A stretch of 57,963 nt of DNA, taken from the NCBI GenBank assembly GCA_019119935.1, contig DWWA01000030.1:1-57963 (forward strand), in the 5' to 3' direction. The first letter of the stretch is position 1, and every line of letters begins with the position of its first letter. The stretch comes from Candidatus Ruthenibacterium merdavium (GTDB lineage: Bacteria; Bacillota; Clostridia; Oscillospirales; Ruminococcaceae). Shown piece by piece: positions 24,055 through 32,719 of the stretch. Below the pieces are notes generated by a model. It was not told where the DNA came from, made no database searches, and worked only from the letters and a program-made list of their open reading frames with translations. The position numbers and the translations under genes were made by a program.

Positions 24055-25329
24055 ATGTTTATTGATACTGCGAAAATTTCCATTAAAGCGGGAAAAGGCG
24101 GCGATGGAGCGGTGGCTTTCCACCGGGAAAAGTATGTTGCGGCAGGCGGCCCGGACGGCGGCGACGGCGGGCGCGGCGGCAATATTGTGTTTCAGGGCGA
24201 TTCCAACCTGTCCACTTTGATGGATTTCCGTTATAAAAGAAAATACGCTGCGCAGCCCGGTGAAAACGGCCGCGGCAGCAATTGCAGCGGCAAAAACGCG
24301 CCCGACCTTGTCATTAAGGTGCCCATCGGCACAGTCATTCGGGATGCCGAAACCAATTTAGTCATTGCGGATATTTCTACCTCTGAGCCTGTCGTGGTGG
24401 CAAAAGGCGGAAAAGGCGGCTGGGGCAATGCGCACTTTGCTACGCCCACGCGCCAAATTCCGAAATTTGCAAAGCCCGGCTATCCCGGCGAAGAAATGGA
24501 AGTGCGCTTAGAGCTCAAGCTCATTGCGGATGTCGGCTTTATCGGTTTTCCCAACGTGGGAAAATCAACCATGATTTCCGTGATCAGCGCCGCAAAGCCG
24601 AAAATTGCCAATTACCATTTTACCACGCTGTCGCCCGTGCTCGGCGTTGTGAAAGTGGGCCCCGAAGCCAGCTTTGTCGCGGCAGATATTCCCGGCTTAA
24701 TCGAGGGTGCAGCTGAAGGCGTCGGCTTGGGCCACGCTTTTCTGCGCCATGTAGACCGCTGCCGTCTGCTTTTGCATGTGGTGGATGTTTCGGGCTGTGA
24801 AGGACGCGACCCCGTAGAAGATTTTGAGAAAATCAACGAAGAACTCGAGCGCTTTTCGCCGGAATTGGCAACGCGCCCGCAGATTGTTCTGGCGAATAAG
24901 TGCGATATTGCCACGCCCGAACAGGTGGAAGCTTTCCGCCGTTATATTGAGGAGGAAAAACATTTGACGTTCCTGCCGGTGAGTGCGGCGACCCGTCAGG
25001 GCATTGACGGCCTGCCCGGGCTGGTGTATGAGCGTTTAAAAGAACTGCCCCCTGTGACGATTTACGAGCCGGAATATGTCAAACCCGACCCGAACGCCGC
25101 GAACCCCCGCGCGTTTACCGTATCGCGTGTGGATGATACAACATTTGAGGTGGAGGCCCCGTGGCTGGAGCGCATTTTGGAAGGAAGCGACGTAGACGAC
25201 TACGAAAGCCTGCAATACTTCCAGCGCCAGCTGGCCGATGAAGGCGTTTTGGACGAGCTGATTCGCCAAGGGGTACAGGAGAACGACACGATTCGCATTG
25301 GCGAATTTGAATTTGACTATGTGTTCTAA
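24055..25329 (+). CDS. obg: Obg-family GTPase
   Basis: 424 residues with the Gly-rich Obg fold (AGGPDGGDGGRGGNIVF), a GTPase domain with GFPNVGKSTM and DIPGLIEGA, NKCD further on, and a C-terminal OCT domain. It takes part in late 50S assembly and stress control, and is commonly found after rplU-rpmA as here. Confidence 0.97.
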   Translation: MFIDTAKISIKAGKGGDGAVAFHREKYVAAGGPDGGDGGRGGNIVFQGDSNLSTLMDFRYKRKYAAQPGENGRGSNCSGKNAPDLVIKVPIGTVIRDAETNLVIADISTSEPVVVAKGGKGGWGNAHFATPTRQIPKFAKPGYPGEEMEVRLELKLIADVGFIGFPNVGKSTMISVISAAKPKIANYHFTTLSPVLGVVKVGPEASFVAADIPGLIEGAAEGVGLGHAFLRHVDRCRLLLHVVDVSGCEGRDPVEDFEKINEELERFSPELATRPQIVLANKCDIATPEQVEAFRRYIEEEKHLTFLPVSAATRQGIDGLPGLVYERLKELPPVTIYEPEYVKPDPNAANPRAFTVSRVDDTTFEVEAPWLERILEGSDVDDYESLQYFQRQLADEGVLDELIRQGVQENDTIRIGEFEFDYVF

Positions 25330-25345
25330 GAAAAGAGGACAAGAT

Positions 25346-25765
25346 ATGCTGCTGGACTGCGAAAGCGAAATTGACATTCGAGAACATTCGCCGCTGGCAC
25401 TGGCCTTTATGGGCGACGGTGTTTATGAGCTGCTGGTGCGCCGCCTTTTGGTGACGCACACGCGGCTGGCACCCAGCCGCCTGCACAGTGAAGCGGTAAA
25501 ATATGTATCCGCGAAAGCGCAGTTTGTGTTTTTGCAGGCGCTTTTGCCGCTGCTTACCGAGCAGGAGCAAGCAGTGGTGCGCCGCGGAAAAAATGCCAGC
25601 AAAGCAACCGTGGCAAAGCACGCTACCCCAGAGGAATACCGCGCGTCTACGGCATTGGAGGCGCTGTTTGGCTGGCTGTATTTGCAAAACCGCTTTGACC
25701 GCATAGAAGAGCTGTTTGCCCTGATTGTCAAAACGCGCATGGAGCAGGAACAGACTGCCGAATAA
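25346..25765 (+). CDS. mrnC: Mini-ribonuclease 3
   Basis: A 139-residue RNase III catalytic domain without a dsRNA-binding domain: ALAFMGDGVYELLVRRLL holds the signature Asp, and EALFGWLYL the second acidic position. It matures 23S rRNA in Gram-positive bacteria. ATG 25346 is used, with AGAGGA upstream; the frame is open further up inside obg. It lies next to obg rather than in the common cysS-mrnC-rlmB arrangement. Confidence 0.92.
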   Translation: MLLDCESEIDIREHSPLALAFMGDGVYELLVRRLLVTHTRLAPSRLHSEAVKYVSAKAQFVFLQALLPLLTEQEQAVVRRGKNASKATVAKHATPEEYRASTALEALFGWLYLQNRFDRIEELFALIVKTRMEQEQTAE

Positions 25766-25772
25766 CACAAAA

Positions 25773-25821
25773 AAAGGTACAGCATACTTTGCTTTGAAAA
25801 GCAAGTGCGCCGTACCTTTTG
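25773..25821. terminator. Bidirectional terminator between mrnC and the small Ser/Asn-rich gene
   Basis: Long imperfect hairpin: AAAAGGTAC pairs with GTACCTTTT, with inner ACTT/AAGT and GCTT/AAGC pairs. Runs of A and T flank it, suiting convergent transcripts. Confidence 0.75.
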
Positions 25822-25834
25822 GCGGTTTTACCGC

Positions 25835-26029
25835 TTATTTGCAGTTGTTTGTTTTGCTGCTTGTGCTGCGGCTGCTGGTGGTTTTACCATTGGACTTCAA
25901 AGACGTGCCGCGGCTGTTGGTGCTGTTGGAATAATTGGAAGCATGATTGCTGCTTGCGTTGCTTGTGCTGTTCTTCATGGCTTTAGAAGAACGGCTGGAT
26001 GTGGTCTTGTTGGTTGCTTTGTTTTCCAT
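25835..26029 (-). CDS. Small basic Ser/Asn/Thr/Lys-rich protein of unknown function
   Basis: 64 residues (begins MENKATNKTT, ends SKTNNCK), almost wholly Ser, Asn, Thr and Lys/Arg with no hydrophobic core and a lone Cys two residues from the end. A perfect AGGAGG lies 8 nt before the ATG, which argues that it is translated. No family is recognised. A CATAATACTA box about 25 nt upstream looks loosely like a mother-cell sporulation -10, so a spore-layer role is conceivable but speculative. The upstream extension on this strand is antisense to the methyltransferase gene and is not real. Confidence 0.7.
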   Translation of the reverse strand: MENKATNKTTSSRSSKAMKNSTSNASSNHASNYSNSTNSRGTSLKSNGKTTSSRSTSSKTNNCK

Positions 26030-26151
26030 GTGTTTCACCTCCTTCATGCTAGTATTATGGCGTGGAAGGCACCGTGTTATACAAAGCCGAAAAAGGAAAA
26101 AACAGGAAGCGCTTTGTCTGCGTTTTTTGCTGATGAAAGGAGAGGGAAAGG

Positions 26152-27522
26152 ATGCCGAGTTTTTATTTTGAAGCGAGAGAGCGCGCTTTGCTCGGACGGG
26201 ATTATGAAGACCGCTATACCCCGACAGGCCCCGTGCATCGAGGCATAACGCTGAACCGAATGAGAATCGGGGATACGCCGGGACGCGAGATTTTGGCCCG
26301 GGCGGGCATTGCGGCGCACGCAAGCGGGTTTTGCCGAGAATCATGGGTACTGGAGGAGGCCGAGTTTCGGCCTGGTCTGCATGCGTACCATCATGCGGGC
26401 GTTTATTATGTGCAGGAGCCGAGTGCATCTGCCCCTGCGGCTCTTTTGGAGGTTCAGCCCGGCGACTACGTACTCGACCTGTGCGCCGCGCCCGGCGGAA
26501 AAAGCGCACAGCTGGCTTCGGCGCTGAAGGGGCAGGGGCTTTTGGTGTCCAATGAATATACTGCTTCGAGAACCGGTGCGCTGAAAAGCAATTTGGAGCG
26601 CATGGGCTTTCCGAACACGGTGATTCTCAACGAAAGCACCGACCGCATCGCCGCGGCACTGCCTTGTGTGTTTGACAAAGTGCTTGTGGACGCGCCTTGC
26701 TCCGGTGAGGGCATGTTCCGCAAAGAGCCGCAGGCGGAAAGCCAGCATACGCCCGCACTGGTGGCGCAGTGCGCTGCGCTGGGAAAACAAATTCTGCACG
26801 ATGCAGCACAGTGTTTAAAACCCGGCGGCATGCTCTGCTACTCTACCTGTACATTTTCTCCGGAAGAAAACGAGGCGCAGATCAGTGCTTTCTTAGACGA
26901 GCATCCCGATTTCACTCTGATTGATTTATCACAGCGGGTGGGCTTCGGCAGTGCCGGAGAGCCGCAGCGCTGTCTGGACAGCCGCTGGGATTTAAAACGC
27001 ACGAAGCGCATTTATCCCTGCCACGGCGGAGAGGGACACTTTATGGCGCTGATGCAAAAACAAGACGCGCCTGTCTATGCGCTGAGCCCTTGGAAACTCT
27101 CGGTGGGGGCACCTGCGGAATGCCGCGCATTTTTGAAAGAAATGCTGCCGGAGCAAGGAGATGCTCCCGTTGCTCTGGCAGGAAAAATGCTGTATCTTCT
27201 CCCATCCGCGCCGATCCCCGCCGGGGTAAACCAGCTGCGTGTTTTGCGCATCGGGACAGAACTCGGAGAAGTGGTAAAAGACCGCTTTGAACCTTCCCAT
27301 GCTTTCTTTATGGCGTTCGGTGCATCGTGCCGTAATGCAGAGCGGCTGGAGCTTGGCGACGAGCGCGTTTCGGCGTGGCTGCGAGGAGAGGAAATTGAGG
27401 CGAAGACCGCACAAAAAGGCTTTGCGGCCGTTTTGTGCGACGGCTTTCCGCTTGGGTTTGGAAAGTGTTCGGGCGGAAAATGCAAGAACCGTTACCCCAA
27501 AGGGCTGCGGAATTTGAAATAA
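26152..27522 (+). CDS. rRNA (cytosine-C5) methyltransferase, RsmF/NSUN type
   Basis: 456 residues. The SAM-binding motif is DLCAAPGGKSAQLASAL near residue 105. The catalytic Cys lies in YSTCTFSPEENE and a second Cys in DAPCSGEGMFRKEP, as in RsmF/RsmB and NOP2/Sun proteins. The C-terminus has an RsmF-type RNA-binding module ending KGLRNLK. It methylates C5 of a specific rRNA cytosine in the cytoplasm. Its own AGGAGAGG site precedes ATG 26152. Confidence 0.93.
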   Translation: MPSFYFEARERALLGRDYEDRYTPTGPVHRGITLNRMRIGDTPGREILARAGIAAHASGFCRESWVLEEAEFRPGLHAYHHAGVYYVQEPSASAPAALLEVQPGDYVLDLCAAPGGKSAQLASALKGQGLLVSNEYTASRTGALKSNLERMGFPNTVILNESTDRIAAALPCVFDKVLVDAPCSGEGMFRKEPQAESQHTPALVAQCAALGKQILHDAAQCLKPGGMLCYSTCTFSPEENEAQISAFLDEHPDFTLIDLSQRVGFGSAGEPQRCLDSRWDLKRTKRIYPCHGGEGHFMALMQKQDAPVYALSPWKLSVGAPAECRAFLKEMLPEQGDAPVALAGKMLYLLPSAPIPAGVNQLRVLRIGTELGEVVKDRFEPSHAFFMAFGASCRNAERLELGDERVSAWLRGEEIEAKTAQKGFAAVLCDGFPLGFGKCSGGKCKNRYPKGLRNLK

Positions 27523-27592
27523 CGAAACAATCTGCAAAGCGGCGTGCGAAAAAAGATTCGCTGTGTGCGCCGCTGTCGGTGTCGATGAGAGG

Positions 27593-29305
27593 ATGAAGAA
27601 GTTGAAGTATCTTTCCGCATGGAAACGGTGGGATTTTAAACCCAAATGGTTTTGGATTTCCGTTGCTGTCATTACCGCGCTGAAATTGTTTCTCACCAGT
27701 TTTCAAATGGGTTATTATACGCCCGATTTAGCGCCTTTGGATGATACGCTGATGTATAACATGGCGGTGAGCATCACAAAAGGAGAGTGGCTCGGAGCGT
27801 ATGATTGGCTGACGCTTTCCAAGCACAGCTTTTTTGCTTTGTGGCTTGCAGTTCTGCACTGGCTGCATATTCCATACCTGATTGGCGGCCAAGCGCTGTA
27901 CGCTGCGTCCTGCGCCGCTTTGACGGGTGCTTTTGCGCCCGTTTTGCCCGAGCGCAAAAAAAAGTTTATCCTTTATGCCGCCCTTTTGTATAACCCCGCG
28001 GCGACAGCGGCATTTACTCTGCGCGTTTATCGCGATAATATTTTTCCTGCTTTGTGCCTGCTGGTTTTTGCCGGCATCACCGGTTATGTCCTTCGCTGTA
28101 CAAATAAAAAGGCGATCGGCTGGCTGGTGCTGTGCGGGGTTGGCTTAGGCACCGTTTATCTGTGCCGTGAGGACGGCATTTGGGTGTGGCCTTTTGTGCT
28201 GGTGGCGGCAGGCGTGGCAATTTGGCGTTTGGCGCGTATGAATGAAACACGCCGGAAAAAACTGCGGCGCATGGCGCTGCTGTTCGTTCCCGTCGGCGTT
28301 TTCGCCGCTTGCCTCAGTGCGTGGGCAGGAATGAATCAGCTGTTTTACGGCCGCTTTGTGGTAAGTGATTTCACCTCGTCGGAATTCAACGCCGCCTACG
28401 GCGCTTTGACAAGGCTTGAAGCCGGACAGGAAGAAGACGGAGATTTGATTCAAATTCCGCTGACCAAAAAAGGGCGGCAAGCACTTTACGAAGCGAAGTC
28501 AAAATATTTCACCGCTTTGAAACCGTGGCTGGAAGATGCCGATTTTCAAAACGGTTATGCAAACTCCGAAACGGGAGAGTACCCGGCAGGTTCTTTTTAT
28601 TGGGCTTTGCGCCGTGCCGCGTGGTATGCCGGATATTATGAAACGGCACAAAAAGCCCAGCGTTATTTCACCGATTTAGCGCAGGAGGTAAACGCACTGT
28701 GTGACAGCGGAGCACTAGAAGCCGGGCCGCGCCGCAGCAGCACTGCACCCAAGATTACCCCGGAGTATGTCCTTCCCGTTTTGAAAGAAGGGTTTTACAG
28801 CCTGTGGTTCTGCGCCACGATGCAGGACACGGCGCCATATATGGGCGGCATCAGTGTGGGACGGGCGGAAGACCAAATTCAGCCGATGGAAGAATTTTTA
28901 TATACACGGGCAAACTTGGCGGCAAAGGCAGGAACCGCAGAGCCCTATTACAGCCCGGTGCAGATGGCGGCCTACTACGTCTTGCTTTTTATCCGAAAAA
29001 TATATGCGGTACTGCTCATTGCGGCGCTGGCGGCGGCTTTGTGCCGTTTGTTCTATGTGATTCCGACGGTATGGAAAGGCCGCGCACAAACTTGCCAAAA
29101 GGCGGCTTGGCTTGCCGTAATGGGGCTGATCGGCATGGCGGTACTGCGAGCGATGATGATTGCCTTTGTGGAAGTGGCCAGCTTTGGCATCGGTACCTAT
29201 GTGATGTATCTTTCCAGCGTGCATCCGCTGTTGATTGCAGCTGCGGCAGTGGGGCTTTTGGCTGTTTGGAAAGAGGAAGAGAACGCCCCGGCTGCGTCTT
29301 TGTAA
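27593..29305 (+). CDS. Polytopic membrane protein, GT-C glycosyltransferase-like
   Basis: About 570 residues with a TM helix at ~18-36, an Asp-Asp pair (D50-D51) in the first outside loop, then many further helices, a soluble insert (~250-420) and two to three C-terminal helices. That is the layout of GT-C enzymes (ArnT/PMT type), which use lipid-phosphate sugars outside the membrane. The family is not certain. ATG 27593 follows AGAGG with no spacer, so GTG 27563 remains an alternative. Nearby genes do not suggest a pathway. Confidence 0.65.
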   Translation: MKKLKYLSAWKRWDFKPKWFWISVAVITALKLFLTSFQMGYYTPDLAPLDDTLMYNMAVSITKGEWLGAYDWLTLSKHSFFALWLAVLHWLHIPYLIGGQALYAASCAALTGAFAPVLPERKKKFILYAALLYNPAATAAFTLRVYRDNIFPALCLLVFAGITGYVLRCTNKKAIGWLVLCGVGLGTVYLCREDGIWVWPFVLVAAGVAIWRLARMNETRRKKLRRMALLFVPVGVFAACLSAWAGMNQLFYGRFVVSDFTSSEFNAAYGALTRLEAGQEEDGDLIQIPLTKKGRQALYEAKSKYFTALKPWLEDADFQNGYANSETGEYPAGSFYWALRRAAWYAGYYETAQKAQRYFTDLAQEVNALCDSGALEAGPRRSSTAPKITPEYVLPVLKEGFYSLWFCATMQDTAPYMGGISVGRAEDQIQPMEEFLYTRANLAAKAGTAEPYYSPVQMAAYYVLLFIRKIYAVLLIAALAAALCRLFYVIPTVWKGRAQTCQKAAWLAVMGLIGMAVLRAMMIAFVEVASFGIGTYVMYLSSVHPLLIAAAAVGLLAVWKEEENAPAASL

Positions 29306-29332
29306 AAATTTATCCGCTCAAAATGTGAGGCA

Positions 29333-29361
29333 TTGATTTTTTAAATACCGCATGATATACT
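29333..29361 (+). promoter_or_regulatory. Sigma-A promoter of yebC
   Basis: -35 TTGATT (29333-29338), 17-bp spacer, -10 TATACT (29356-29361). Confidence 0.8.
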
Positions 29362-29425
29362 GAATTAGTTAAGCTGTATTTTTTTATCTTTATACGATAC
29401 AAGAGTTTCAGGGAGGTTTCGGCAG

Positions 29426-30163
29426 ATGTCCGGACATAGTAAATGGAATAATATCAAACGCAAAAAAGAAAAAACCGACGGCCAGCGCGCGAAAATTTTT
29501 ACGAAGATTGGCCGTGAGATGGCTGTGTGCATCAAAGCGGGCGGCCCCGACCCTGCGGTCAACGGTAAGCTGCGTGATTTGATTGCCAAGGCAAAAAGCC
29601 TCAATGTACCTAACGACAATATCCAGCGCATCATCAAAAAAGCACAGGGCGGCGAGAAAGACGATTATGAATCCATCACTTACGAAGGATACGGCCCGTC
29701 CGGCATTGCCATGATGGTGGAAACGCTGACGGATAACCGCAACCGCACCGCCGGCAATCTGCGTCATTACTTCGATAAGTTCGGCGGAAACCTCGGAAAC
29801 AACGGCTGCGTTGCATTCTTGTTCTCTCAGCAGGGTGTAATTGTGCTCGATGTAGAGGATAAAGACGAGGAAACCGTTATGGAAGACGCATTCGATGCCG
29901 GTGCAGAGGATTTCGACATGAGCGACGGCGTAGCCGAGGTGACAACCACGCCTGAAAATTTCAGTGCAGTGCGTGATGCGCTGGAGCAAAAAGGCTACGA
30001 GTTTATTTCGGCAGAAGTTGAGATGGTGCCGTCCACGGAAACCGCTTTGACTGACCCGGATGATTTGAAGAAAATGGGCCTGCTGCTGGATCATCTTGAA
30101 GAAGATGATGACGTGCAGAATGTTTGGCACAACTTGGAGAACGAGGAAGATCTCGACCGCTAA
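29426..30163 (+). CDS. yebC: YebC/PmpR-family (TACO1) translation or transcription factor
   Basis: 245 residues with the conserved start MSGHSKWNNIKRKKEKTDG and GNLGNNGCVAFLF in the middle. Family members act in the cytoplasm; some are DNA-binding regulators and others relieve ribosome stalling at proline tracts. AGGGAGG precedes the ATG. Confidence 0.95.
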   Translation: MSGHSKWNNIKRKKEKTDGQRAKIFTKIGREMAVCIKAGGPDPAVNGKLRDLIAKAKSLNVPNDNIQRIIKKAQGGEKDDYESITYEGYGPSGIAMMVETLTDNRNRTAGNLRHYFDKFGGNLGNNGCVAFLFSQQGVIVLDVEDKDEETVMEDAFDAGAEDFDMSDGVAEVTTTPENFSAVRDALEQKGYEFISAEVEMVPSTETALTDPDDLKKMGLLLDHLEEDDDVQNVWHNLENEEDLDR

Positions 30164-30276
30164 TGCTGTGTGGAGCAGCAAAAGGTGCTGAATGAGTGCC
30201 GCACCTCATGTGTTTTCTGCATGCGGTGCAAAAGATCGGCGAACATAGGGAGTGTTCATCATTAGGAGGGAACGGA

Positions 30277-32052
30277 ATGAGACAGATTGTGTGCAGCAAC
30301 TGTATGTCGCGGGTGGATATCGGCGCACAGCAATGCCCTTACTGCGGGCATAGCTTCGTTAATACGAACCCCACGGGTGCGCTGCCTGTCAACACACTGC
30401 TCGCAGGGCGTTATACATTGGCAAAATGTCTTCGTGTAGACGGCGAAGGCGTTGAATATGATGCGATTGACGCTCAGACGGAATCACGCGTTGTGGTGAA
30501 GGAGTATATTCCGTTCGCCATTTGCGCCGCGCGTTCCGCCGATGGACGCGTGATTCCCAAGGCCGGCAGGGAAGTGCTCTACAAAACTACCTGCATGGAT
30601 TTCATCGAACTGTACAAAACACTGGCAAGCTTAGGCGAAACCGAGGGCTTGACAACAGTGCTCGACTTAGTGGAGGCAAATAACACAGCTTATGCGGTGC
30701 GTGAAGCCGACGAGGGTCTGACGCTCATGGAGTATTTGGATGAGCTTCGGATTCCTTTGAATGCCGAAGAAGCGTTTAATCTGCTGGCGCCTGTTGTGAC
30801 CGGTGTGGAAACGATGCACCGCAGAGGACTTTTGCACCGCGGCATCAGCCCGGATACGGTTCGCATTACCCCTACGGGTGCGAAGCTTTGCGGTTACGCT
30901 ACGCTGGGTTTGCGCACGGCGCAAAGCGAGCTGAAGCCTCGGCTGGCGGACGGATACGCCGCGCCGGAACAGTATTCCGTGGCGGAATTTCAAGGCCCGT
31001 ATACCGATGTGTACAGCTTGGGTGCGCTGTTTTATTTTGCTGTGACAGGGCGCACGCCCCTGCCGTCCAATTTGCGCAAAATGCAGGATAATCTGCCGCC
31101 GGCACACACGATTTTAAAACAAATTCCCGGCTACTTCTCTGCGGCTATTGCTTCGGCAATGCGCGTTGCTTCTCAGGAGAGAACACAGTCTGCACAAGAG
31201 TTTTTGGAGGCTTTGACTACGCCCCAAGCCCGGCAGGATTTAAAAGGCATTCGCGCCTACCTTGCAGTGCTCACGCCGCGCCACTGGAAAATTATTATTG
31301 CGTGCGGCATTGGCTTTTTAGTTGTGATGATTTTATGCATTGTTGCTATTTTAGGTTCTTTGCCGAAGGATGATGCATCGTCATCTTCCAGCTCATCCTC
31401 TTCATCCTCGGCGGTTTCTTCGTCGTCAACCGTGTCTTCAGCTGCTTCTGTGGCAGATAAAATTATAACGCCGACGTTCAAAGGCCAGAAATATGAGGAT
31501 ATTGTACGCAATCAGACTTATGCGAAAGATTTCGTATTCAGCCAGGAGTATGAGTACAGCAACGAGGTGGCCGCTGGTGTGGTGATTCGCCAAACTCCGC
31601 TTCCCGGTGAAGAAACGAAAAGCGGAACAATGGTTCACCTCGTCATCAGCCAAGGCCCGAAAACGGCCATCATGCCCGCTGTGGAGGCGCACGATATCAA
31701 TTCCGTTATTGCAAATTTGACGGAGTTGGGAATTCAGTATAAGCAGAATATCATTGCCAACGATGGGCAGTATGTTAAAAACTATGTAGTGCGTTCCAGC
31801 ATTGCAGAGGGCGCTGTGGTGAATTTGGAAACAGATATTGTGTATTTGGATGTGGCCGGTGAAGTACAGTCGCCGTCTACGAGCAGTTCATCGACTTCCT
31901 CTTCTACGGTTGAGGATCCTTCAACAGGCGGTGCAGCGACGGGTGGCTCAAGCAATACCACATCAACGTCGCAGTCCGGTACTGATAATACGCAGCAGGG
32001 ACCCGATACGTCCGGCACGACACAAGACCCGAACGCTCAGCCGCCAGCGTAA
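30277..32052 (+). CDS. PASTA-domain membrane pseudokinase with zinc ribbon
   Basis: 591 residues. An N-terminal zinc ribbon (C6/C9/C20/C23) precedes a Hanks-type kinase fold (~45-335), a TM helix (~345-368), a Ser-rich linker, two PASTA-like repeats (~400-540) and a Ser/Thr-rich tail. Lys75 (VVVKEY) and the APE-like AAPEQY are kept. The catalytic Asp of HRD is Gly189 (LLHRGIS), the HRDxxxxN Asn is Thr, and DFG is replaced by GYA (206-208). Catalysis is therefore unlikely. It should be a cytoplasmic pseudokinase linked to a peptidoglycan-sensing PASTA ectodomain. The neighbouring convergent gene encodes IreB, a known PASTA-kinase substrate. ATG 30277 has AGGAGG upstream. Confidence 0.85.
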   Translation: MRQIVCSNCMSRVDIGAQQCPYCGHSFVNTNPTGALPVNTLLAGRYTLAKCLRVDGEGVEYDAIDAQTESRVVVKEYIPFAICAARSADGRVIPKAGREVLYKTTCMDFIELYKTLASLGETEGLTTVLDLVEANNTAYAVREADEGLTLMEYLDELRIPLNAEEAFNLLAPVVTGVETMHRRGLLHRGISPDTVRITPTGAKLCGYATLGLRTAQSELKPRLADGYAAPEQYSVAEFQGPYTDVYSLGALFYFAVTGRTPLPSNLRKMQDNLPPAHTILKQIPGYFSAAIASAMRVASQERTQSAQEFLEALTTPQARQDLKGIRAYLAVLTPRHWKIIIACGIGFLVVMILCIVAILGSLPKDDASSSSSSSSSSSAVSSSSTVSSAASVADKIITPTFKGQKYEDIVRNQTYAKDFVFSQEYEYSNEVAAGVVIRQTPLPGEETKSGTMVHLVISQGPKTAIMPAVEAHDINSVIANLTELGIQYKQNIIANDGQYVKNYVVRSSIAEGAVVNLETDIVYLDVAGEVQSPSTSSSSTSSSTVEDPSTGGAATGGSSNTTSTSQSGTDNTQQGPDTSGTTQDPNAQPPA

Positions 32053-32067
32053 ATCATTTTGTTATAA

Positions 32068-32124
32068 AAGAAACCGCAGAACCGTCTTTTCTGAGGAAAA
32101 GTACGATTCTGCGGTTTCTTGTGT
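32068..32124. terminator. Terminator between the pseudokinase and ireB
   Basis: A 14-bp perfect outer stem AAGAAACCGCAGAA/TTCTGCGGTTTCTT encloses a further CGT/ACG pair. It lies between convergent genes and likely serves both. Confidence 0.8.
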
Positions 32125-32164
32125 TTTGCCAAAACCGGTGCATTTCTTTGTCTTTAAAAATGAT

Positions 32165-32428
32165 TTAAGAATCGGAAGGATTGCACACGCCCAAGTATGA
32201 GCAGACCAGCTCACTCAGCAATTCATCGCGGTCTACCGATTGGATTTTTACGCGCGCATTATCGTGGGTGGTGATATAGGTCGGGTCTTCCGACAGCAGA
32301 TATCCCACAATTTGACCGATAGGATTGTAGCCTTTTTCCGACAAAGCTTGATAGACATCGGACATCACTTGCTTAATTTTAATGCTTTTTTCTTCTTCCA
32401 AAGAAAACATTCTGGTGGTTTGTTCCAT
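32165..32428 (-). CDS. ireB: IreB-family (UPF0297) regulatory phosphoprotein
   Basis: An 87-residue protein with the UPF0297 features: an N-terminal short segment with adjacent Thr (EQTTRMFSL), then VYQALSEKGYNPIGQIVGYLLSEDPTYITTHDNAR. In Enterococcus, IreB is phosphorylated at an N-terminal Thr by the PASTA kinase IreK and affects cephalosporin resistance. In most Firmicutes this gene neighbours alaS and ruvX; here it stands alone beside a PASTA pseudokinase. ATG 32428 has GGGAGG upstream. Confidence 0.9.
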   Translation of the reverse strand: MEQTTRMFSLEEEKSIKIKQVMSDVYQALSEKGYNPIGQIVGYLLSEDPTYITTHDNARVKIQSVDRDELLSELVCSYLGVCNPSDS

Positions 32429-32653
32429 AAAAGAGACCCTCCCTTTCAGCAATCGACAGAACCAAAAGGGTACGGGCACCGCACAGCGCTTCTGCCAAGT
32501 TGCATTTTGTAAAAAAGTTGTTACCTAATCATAACACAAAAATGGAAGAATGGGTAGACTTTTCTAAAAACTTAAGAATTTATTTTTAGATAACCACTGA
32601 TTCATTCGATTTTTAAAATCAATGTATGAGATTTTGCATCTGTGAGAGGCTTC

Positions 32654-32682
32654 TTGCTCTTAGGGAGAAGGTATGATACAAT
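32654..32682 (+). promoter_or_regulatory. Promoter of dnaD-dnaI
   Basis: -35 TTGCTC (32654-32659), 17-bp spacer, -10 TACAAT (32677-32682), followed 38 nt later by the dnaD ATG. Confidence 0.75.
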
Positions 32683-32719
32683 AAATAAAGTTTGAAATGT
32701 ACGACAAGGAGGACGCTGT

